Below are positions 58,955 to 64,000 of a DNA stretch of 64,000 bases, piece by piece. This DNA is from JAJXUB01 sp047974805 (lineage in GTDB: Bacteria > Actinomycetota > Actinomycetes > Actinomycetales > Dermatophilaceae). A program made the translations under genes and the position numbers. The DNA lies in contig JBKECS010000017.1 in assembly GCA_047974805.1 (NCBI GenBank), positions 79,754 to 143,753 on the forward strand, written 5' to 3'. Positions within the stretch are counted from its first letter, which is position 1. Every line of letters begins with the position of its first letter. Under the pieces are notes generated by a model. It saw nothing but the letters and a program-made list of their open reading frames with translations. It had not been told where the DNA came from and made no database searches.

Positions 58955-60495
58955 GGCATCCTCCACGCGCGCCCATCGCGTGCGATCAGCGCGTCCGCGC
59001 ACTGCGGTCCCCAGCCGCCGGCTGGATACTGCTCCGGTGGGTGCGGTTCGTGGGCCCAGTGCTGCTCGATGGGGTCGAGGATCTGCCAGGACAGTTCCAC
59101 TTCCTCATGCCGGGGGAACAGCGGAGGTTCGCCAAGCAACACGTCGAGAATGAGCCGTTCATAGGCTTCGGGGGAGGACTCGGTAAACGCGCGGCCGTAG
59201 CCGAAGTCCATGGTCACATCTCTGATGTCCATTTGGCCGCCGGGGATCTTCGCGCCGAAACGCAAGGTAATTCCCTCGTCGGGCTGAACCCGGATGACGA
59301 TAGCGTTTTGTCCCAATTCCTCGGTGGCAGTGTCGCTGAAGGGCAGGTGCGGCGCGCGTTTGAAGACGACGGCGATTTCGGTGACCCGCTTCCCCAGGCG
59401 TTTCCCGGTCCGCAGATAGAACGGCACCCCGGCCCATCGGCGAGTGTCGATGAGCAGTTTCACCGCGGCAAACGTCTCCGTGGTGCTATCGACGGCAACC
59501 CCGGTCTCCGCGCGATACCCGGGCACCTGCTCCCCGCCCTGCCACCCCGCGCCATACTGACCGCGTGCCGTCGACTCGGCCAGGCTCGCCGGGCTGCGCA
59601 CGGCGGAGAGAACCTTTTCCTTCTCGGCGCGCAGGTGATCGGCGGAGAAGGACACAGGCTCCTCCATGGCCGTCAGCGCCAGCAGTTGCAGCAGGTGGTT
59701 TTGGATGACGTCGCGTGCGGCGCCGATCCCGTCGTAGTACCCGGCCCGGCCGCCGATGCCGATGTCCTCCGCCATGGTGATCTGGACATGGTCGACGTAA
59801 TTGGCATTCCACACCGGCTCGAACAGCTGGTTTGCGAACCGTAGGGCGAGCAGGTTCTGCACCGTCTCCTTGCCGAGGTAGTGATCGATCCGGAAGATCG
59901 CGTCCGGTGGGAAGACGCCTTCGACGATGGCGTTGAGTTCCCGGGCACTGGCTAGGTCATGCCCGAACGGCTTCTCGATGACTACCCGTCGCCAGGAGCC
60001 CTCGATGGGGTTGGTCAGCCCGGCGCGGTCGAGTTGCTCGCAGACGGTGGCGAATAAGTCCGGTGGGATGGACAGGTAGAACGCCACGTTGCCTCCGGTG
60101 CCCCGCCCTTGTCGGACCATCTCCAGGGTCTGTGCCAGGGCGTCAAATGCCTGGTCATCATCGAACGAGCCCGAAACGAAGCGTATGCCGGCGGCCACGG
60201 TGGCCCACACCTCCTCCCGGAAAGGGGTGCGTGCCCGTTCCCGGACGGCCTCGTGAACGACCTGGACAAAGCTGTGGTCGTCCCAATCCCGGCGGGCGAA
60301 CCCGACGAGCGAGAACCCCGGCGGGAGCAAACCCCGGTTGGCCAGGTCGTAGATCGCCGGCATGAGCTTCTTCGTGGCGAGGTCGCCGGTGACGCCGAAG
60401 AGGACGAGGCTGCAGGGGCCGGCGATCCGGGGAAGGCGTTTGTCCCGAGGATCGCGCAGCGGATTCCGTCCTGAATCGAGATCGGTCAGGGTCAC
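58951..60495 (-). CDS. zwf: Glucose-6-phosphate 1-dehydrogenase
   Basis: A 514-residue dehydrogenase that commits glucose 6-phosphate to the oxidative pentose phosphate pathway and yields NADPH. It has the nucleotide fingerprint LVLFGVTGDLATKKLMPAI (about 31-49), EKPFGHDLASA, and the active-site RIDHYLGKE (202-210), with its catalytic His. GTG 60495 overlaps the pgi stop by four bases (GTGA). Its partner OpcA follows in the operon. Length is normal. Confidence 0.97.
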   Translation of the reverse strand: MTLTDLDSGRNPLRDPRDKRLPRIAGPCSLVLFGVTGDLATKKLMPAIYDLANRGLLPPGFSLVGFARRDWDDHSFVQVVHEAVRERARTPFREEVWATVAAGIRFVSGSFDDDQAFDALAQTLEMVRQGRGTGGNVAFYLSIPPDLFATVCEQLDRAGLTNPIEGSWRRVVIEKPFGHDLASARELNAIVEGVFPPDAIFRIDHYLGKETVQNLLALRFANQLFEPVWNANYVDHVQITMAEDIGIGGRAGYYDGIGAARDVIQNHLLQLLALTAMEEPVSFSADHLRAEKEKVLSAVRSPASLAESTARGQYGAGWQGGEQVPGYRAETGVAVDSTTETFAAVKLLIDTRRWAGVPFYLRTGKRLGKRVTEIAVVFKRAPHLPFSDTATEELGQNAIVIRVQPDEGITLRFGAKIPGGQMDIRDVTMDFGYGRAFTESSPEAYERLILDVLLGEPPLFPRHEEVELSWQILDPIEQHWAHEPHPPEQYPAGGWGPQCADALIARDGRAWRMP

Positions 60496-62120
60496 CCGCG
60501 GCCATCCGAGATGCGGGTGAGCACGTCGATGAGGCGGTCCAGGCTGGCGGCGCTGTCCGGCAGGTGCAGCCGCAGAACGGGTCGCCCATGGCCGGCCAGC
60601 ACAGCAGCATCGCCCCCCGCTTGAGCGGCGATGAACTGTCCGAAGGTGAAGTCACGGCCCGGGATAGCCAGGTCCTGCTCCGGGGTAACGCTGATCTGCA
60701 GATAGACCCCGGTGGCCGGGCCACCCTTGTGGTATTGACCCGTGGAGTGCAGGAAGCGTGGCCCCCAACCGAACGTCACCGGGCGATGCACCCGTTGGGA
60801 GAGGGCATCGGTGACCTCCGCCAGCCTTGCGTCGGTGAACCGGTCCAGATAGGCCATGACCGCAAGGTATCCGTCGTCCTCGAGCTGTTCGAGCAGGGAG
60901 TCAACGGCGCCGGACACGGTGGCGGTGTCGGACAGCCAGTCACCGCCGAGTGCGCGCACCTCGATGCCGTCCTCAACGTATGCGGGCGCCTCACCTCGGT
61001 CCAGGCCACCGTCGAGGAGTTCACGGGCGGCTGATTTGGCGCTCTCGACATCCGGTTGATCGAACGGGTTGATCGCCAGGAGGCGTCCGGTGACGGCGAC
61101 GGCGACTTCCCAGAGCAACAGTTGCGCCCCCAAGGGGCCGCCGACCTGAACCAGGGAGGGTCCGCCGGCGTCGGGATCGGCCTCGTCACCGACGAGGCGG
61201 CAAATGGTCACGTCCGGGTAGCCCGGCTCGTTCGTGGCCGACGCCACCGCCGCAGCCGAAGCAACCACGGGGAGCACCCCCCGTCCCAGCTTGCCGGTCG
61301 ACTCGGCGATGAGCTGCTCGGCCCAATCACCGAAGCCGACGATGGGAGTACCGGCGTCAAGGAGATAGAACTTGTCCCGTCCCGTGCCACCCATCGCCGC
61401 GCCGAGGCGAAGCCCAGGGTTGGCATCATCGTCGCTGGCCAGGATGTCCGCGACGGACTCTGCATCATCGAGCAGCTCTTCGATGTCCACACCGGCCAGT
61501 CCGGAGGGGACCAACCCGAAGGCGGTCAGGGCCGAATAGCGCCCCCCAACGTTTGGGTCGGCGGTGATTACCGTGAACCCGCCGGAGCGTGCGTCCACCT
61601 CCAGGGGGCTGCCCGGGTCGGTCACGATCACCATGTGCCGGGTCGGCTCGAGACCGGCCTCGCGGAAGGCAGCCTCGAAGGCGCGGCGTTGCGAGTCGGT
61701 CTCCACGGTGGAGCCTGACTTGCTGGACACGACGACCACGGTGGTGGCCAGATCGGTCATGGCGGACCGGACCACGTCGGGGTCGGAGGAGTCCAGCGCG
61801 AGCAGGGGCACCCCTGCCGTAGCGCAGATGACCTCCGGCGCCAACGACGAACCGCCCATGCCGCACAGGACAACGCGGTCGATGCCGTAGCCCACCAGTT
61901 CATCGCGCAGGGCACGAATCTGCCCTAGCAGGGGCCGGGAGGACTGGGGGAGTCCCACCCAGGCGAGCCGTTTGGACGCCTCATCGACGGCGTCGGGGCC
62001 CCACAACGTGGCGTCCTGGCCGAAGAGTCGACCAGCGAATCCTTCCTCGACCAGGGCCGGCACGTGCGCGGCGATGGCGTCGGCCGCCGCGCCGGCGGCG
62101 ATGACGTCGAGAGCCCTCAT
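60492..62120 (-). CDS. pgi: Glucose-6-phosphate isomerase
   Basis: A 542-residue cytoplasmic isomerase of glucose 6-phosphate and fructose 6-phosphate. The N-terminal segment, the SIS-type phosphosugar loop VVVVSSKSGSTVET, GGRYSALTAFGLVPSGLAG and the GMGGSSLAPEV phosphate loop are visible. The start matches the actinobacterial form found next to tal, which is more divergent than the E. coli type. ATG 62120 overlaps the tal stop by one base (TGATG). The C-terminus extends beyond the minimal domain, with GWGPRFLHSTGQYHKGGP. Confidence 0.9.
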   Translation of the reverse strand: MRALDVIAAGAAADAIAAHVPALVEEGFAGRLFGQDATLWGPDAVDEASKRLAWVGLPQSSRPLLGQIRALRDELVGYGIDRVVLCGMGGSSLAPEVICATAGVPLLALDSSDPDVVRSAMTDLATTVVVVSSKSGSTVETDSQRRAFEAAFREAGLEPTRHMVIVTDPGSPLEVDARSGGFTVITADPNVGGRYSALTAFGLVPSGLAGVDIEELLDDAESVADILASDDDANPGLRLGAAMGGTGRDKFYLLDAGTPIVGFGDWAEQLIAESTGKLGRGVLPVVASAAAVASATNEPGYPDVTICRLVGDEADPDAGGPSLVQVGGPLGAQLLLWEVAVAVTGRLLAINPFDQPDVESAKSAARELLDGGLDRGEAPAYVEDGIEVRALGGDWLSDTATVSGAVDSLLEQLEDDGYLAVMAYLDRFTDARLAEVTDALSQRVHRPVTFGWGPRFLHSTGQYHKGGPATGVYLQISVTPEQDLAIPGRDFTFGQFIAAQAGGDAAVLAGHGRPVLRLHLPDSAASLDRLIDVLTRISDGRG

Positions 62121-63235
62121 CACTGCACCGCTTTCCGCAGCTCGGTAGCAACCCCGCCGAGCAGCTCGTTCCACGAAGCTTCGAACTTGGCCACGCCCTC
62201 ACGTTCGAGCAAGTCGACAACCTCGGTGTAGGAGATCCCGTGTGCGGCGAGGCCACTCAGGGTCGCATCGGCGCCAGCATAAGACGCGGTGACCGCGTCG
62301 CGGGCCACGGTGCCGTGGTCGGCGACCGCGTCGAGCGTGCCTTCTGGCATGGTGTTGACCGTGTCGGGGGCCACGAGCTCGTCGACGTACATCGTGTCCG
62401 GGTAGGTGGGGTCTTTCACGGACGTGGAGGCCCAGAGCGGCCGCTGTTTCCACGCGCCGACCTCGGCGAGACTTGACCACCGGGACGTGCCGAACACCTC
62501 CTCGAAGGCCTGGTATGCCAACTGCGCGTTGGCCACCCCGGCCCTGCCCTTCAACGCCAGGGCTGAATCCGTGCCGATGGCATCGAGCCGCTTGTCGATC
62601 TCGGAATCGACTCGGGAGACGAAGAAGGAGGCCACTGAGCTGATGCTGGCCAGGTCCCGGCCGTTCGCCCGGGCCTGTTCCAGGCCGCTGAGGAAAGCGC
62701 TGGTCACAGCCCGGTAGCGTTCGAGGCTGAAGATGAGCGTGACGTTGACGCTGATTCCCTCGGCGAGCGCTGCCGTGATAGCCGGCAACCCCTCGATCGT
62801 GGCGGGGATCTTGATCATGACATTGGGTCGATCGACGCTCGTCCACAGAGCCCGAGCGGCTTCCAGGGTGGCCGCGGTGTCCCGTGCAAGCCGGGGATCT
62901 ACCTCGATGGACACCCGGCCGTCCACGCGGTGTGTCGCGTCATAGACGGGCTGGAAGACGTCGCACGCGGCCCGAACGTCGTTCGTGGTGAGTGCGAACA
63001 CGGCCTCGTCCGGGCTGGCGCCGCGGTGGGCCAGCTCGGCCACCTCGGCGTCGTAGGCATGCCCTTCGGCCAGAGCATGTTGGAAGATCGTCGGGTTCGT
63101 CGTCACACCGACCACACCGCGGCGCTCCATGGTGTCTTTGAGATTCCCCGAGGTCAGTCGGTCCCGAGAGAGATCGTCCAGCCAGACCGACACCCCGGCG
63201 GCGGCTAAGTCGGTGAGGGGGTTCGTGTCGCTCAT
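62120..63235 (-). CDS. tal: Transaldolase
   Basis: A 371-residue enzyme of the non-oxidative pentose phosphate pathway that moves dihydroxyacetone units via a Schiff base. The catalytic Lys142 is in NVMIKIPAT. Other motifs are GVSVWLDDLSRDRLTSG, VTTNPTIF and FFVSRVDSEIDKRL. The length and sequence match the actinobacterial transaldolase type. ATG 63235 comes one base after the tkt stop, and the stop overlaps pgi, so expression is coupled throughout. Confidence 0.96.
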   Translation of the reverse strand: MSDTNPLTDLAAAGVSVWLDDLSRDRLTSGNLKDTMERRGVVGVTTNPTIFQHALAEGHAYDAEVAELAHRGASPDEAVFALTTNDVRAACDVFQPVYDATHRVDGRVSIEVDPRLARDTAATLEAARALWTSVDRPNVMIKIPATIEGLPAITAALAEGISVNVTLIFSLERYRAVTSAFLSGLEQARANGRDLASISSVASFFVSRVDSEIDKRLDAIGTDSALALKGRAGVANAQLAYQAFEEVFGTSRWSSLAEVGAWKQRPLWASTSVKDPTYPDTMYVDELVAPDTVNTMPEGTLDAVADHGTVARDAVTASYAGADATLSGLAAHGISYTEVVDLLEREGVAKFEASWNELLGGVATELRKAVQ

Positions 63236-63236
63236 G

Positions 63237-64000
63237 TCAGTTGCCTTCCGGGGTGGCGTGTGCAGAGGTGATGGACTTCTTGGCGGCGGTGACGACCCGG
63301 GCTGGGGTGAAACCGAACATCTCGAAGAGGACTGTTCCGGCCGCCGACGCGCCGAAATGGTCGATGGCGATGATCTCCCCGGCATCCCCGACCAGGTCGC
63401 GCCAGCCCATCGGGACGCCGGCCTCGATGCTGACGCGGGCACGAACACCAGCAGGTAGGACCTGCTCCCGGTAGGCCGCCGGTTGGGCATCGAACCATTC
63501 CCGACACGGCAGGGAGACGACGCGGGTGCCGATCTTGGCGCGCTCCAGCCGTTCCCGGGCGGCCACAGCGAGGCTGACCTCGGAGCCAGTGGCTATGAGA
63601 ATGACGTCGGGGGTGGGTGTGCTGGATTCCAGCAGGACGTACCCACCCTTACGGACGTTGGCGGCGGAAGCGGCACCGTTCTTGCCGCGCGCGATGATGG
63701 GCAGGTTCTGTCTGGACAGGACGAGTCCGGCCGGCCGTCCCCGGCGCAGGATTTGCGCCCACGCATGGGCAGTCTCGTTCGCGTCGGCTGGGCGCACCAC
63801 GTCGAACCCGGGGGTCGCGCGCAGTGAGGCGAGGTGTTCGATGGGTTGGTGGGTCGGGCCGTCCTCGCCCAGGCCGATACTGTCATGGGTCATGACATAG
63901 ACCACCGGCAGCCCCATCAGCGCCGACAGCCGCATCGCCCCCCGCGCGTAATCGGTAAAGCACATGAAGGTGCCGCCATAGGGGCGGAAGCCGCCATGCA
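63237..64000 (-). CDS. tkt: Transketolase, C-terminal part (partial)
   Basis: The C-terminal third of transketolase, a thiamine diphosphate enzyme that transfers two-carbon units between sugar phosphates. The frame runs off the right edge (upstream coding lies beyond position 64000). Visible parts are HGGFRPYGGTFMCFTDYARGAMR, VYVMTHDSIGLGEDGPTHQPIEHL (the pyrimidine-binding domain end) and the C-terminal domain with VILIATGSEVSLAV and IDHFGASAAG. First gene of the operon in the window, followed immediately by tal. Identification is secure; the promoter lies outside. Confidence 0.96.
   Translation of the reverse strand, partial: HGGFRPYGGTFMCFTDYARGAMRLSALMGLPVVYVMTHDSIGLGEDGPTHQPIEHLASLRATPGFDVVRPADANETAHAWAQILRRGRPAGLVLSRQNLPIIARGKNGAASAANVRKGGYVLLESSTPTPDVILIATGSEVSLAVAARERLERAKIGTRVVSLPCREWFDAQPAAYREQVLPAGVRARVSIEAGVPMGWRDLVGDAGEIIAIDHFGASAAGTVLFEMFGFTPARVVTAAKKSITSAHATPEGN

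Noticed and set aside
1..64000. CRISPR arrays, insertion sequences, prophage or integrative elements
   Set aside because: No regularly spaced direct repeats, transposase or integrase genes, or attachment-site duplications were seen; the gene order is that of a conserved core chromosome.

Overview
The window is 64 kb of chromosome from a high-GC actinobacterium. Gene density is high, ATGA/GTGA/TGATG stop-start overlaps are common, and start codons are often GTG. Marker genes agree: RbpA, WhiA, an ANTAR response regulator, OpcA, a mycothiol-type DinB isomerase and a SAM-IV riboswitch. The order pyk / ANTAR regulator / polA / coaE / rpsA / uvrB / MBL hydrolase / uvrA, then uvrC-rapZ-yvcK-whiA-gap-pgk-tpi-secG-rbpA-pgl-opcA-zwf-pgi-tal-tkt, is the conserved actinobacterial core layout. 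I infer Micrococcales (Dermatophilaceae/Intrasporangiaceae-like), but the sequence alone does not fix the genus.

Layout. 1-3750: end of gltB, gltD and pyruvate kinase, with a CRP/GlxR-like and a LacI-like operator before pyk. 3804-9498: tRNA-Leu(CAA), ANTAR regulator, acetyltransferase, thioesterase, polA, and a coaE with a shortened GrpB tail. 9515-28073: an envelope-glycan region. It holds a flippase, DprE2, DprE1 and a decaprenyl-phosphate phosphoribosyltransferase (the decaprenyl-phospho-arabinose route), two GT-C-like membrane proteins, a DUF3068 protein, a small lipoprotein, a methyltransferase, a GT4 glycosyltransferase, AftD-type arabinofuranosyltransferase and an OafA-type acyltransferase, with rpsA embedded. 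28225-32034: a degenerate PHP-family protein and a three-gene signalling unit (PAS histidine kinase and two response regulators). 32126-42457: uvrB, metY under a SAM-IV riboswitch, a TerC-family transporter under a yybP-ykoY (manganese) riboswitch, an EamA exporter, an MBL hydrolase, a DinB-type protein and uvrA. 42619-48017: a complete branched-chain amino-acid ABC importer and a Rieske lipoprotein. 48109-57015: uvrC, rapZ, yvcK, whiA, the gap-pgk-tpiA glycolytic run, secG and rbpA. 57271-64000: a minus-strand pentose-phosphate operon tkt-tal-pgi-zwf-opcA-pgl.

The genes group around central carbon flow (pyk, gap, pgk, tpiA, tkt, tal, pgi, zwf, pgl), where ribose 5-phosphate and PRPP feed the arabinan precursor route; nucleotide excision repair (uvrA, uvrB and uvrC all present, dispersed); and cell-envelope glycan assembly.

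Two patterns recur. First, about eleven genes have a TAnnnT-like -10 box ending 6-8 nt before the start codon and no Shine-Dalgarno, suggesting leaderless transcripts, including all three uvr genes. Second, strong hairpins lie between convergent or differentially expressed genes. I saw no insertion sequences, prophage or CRISPR array.
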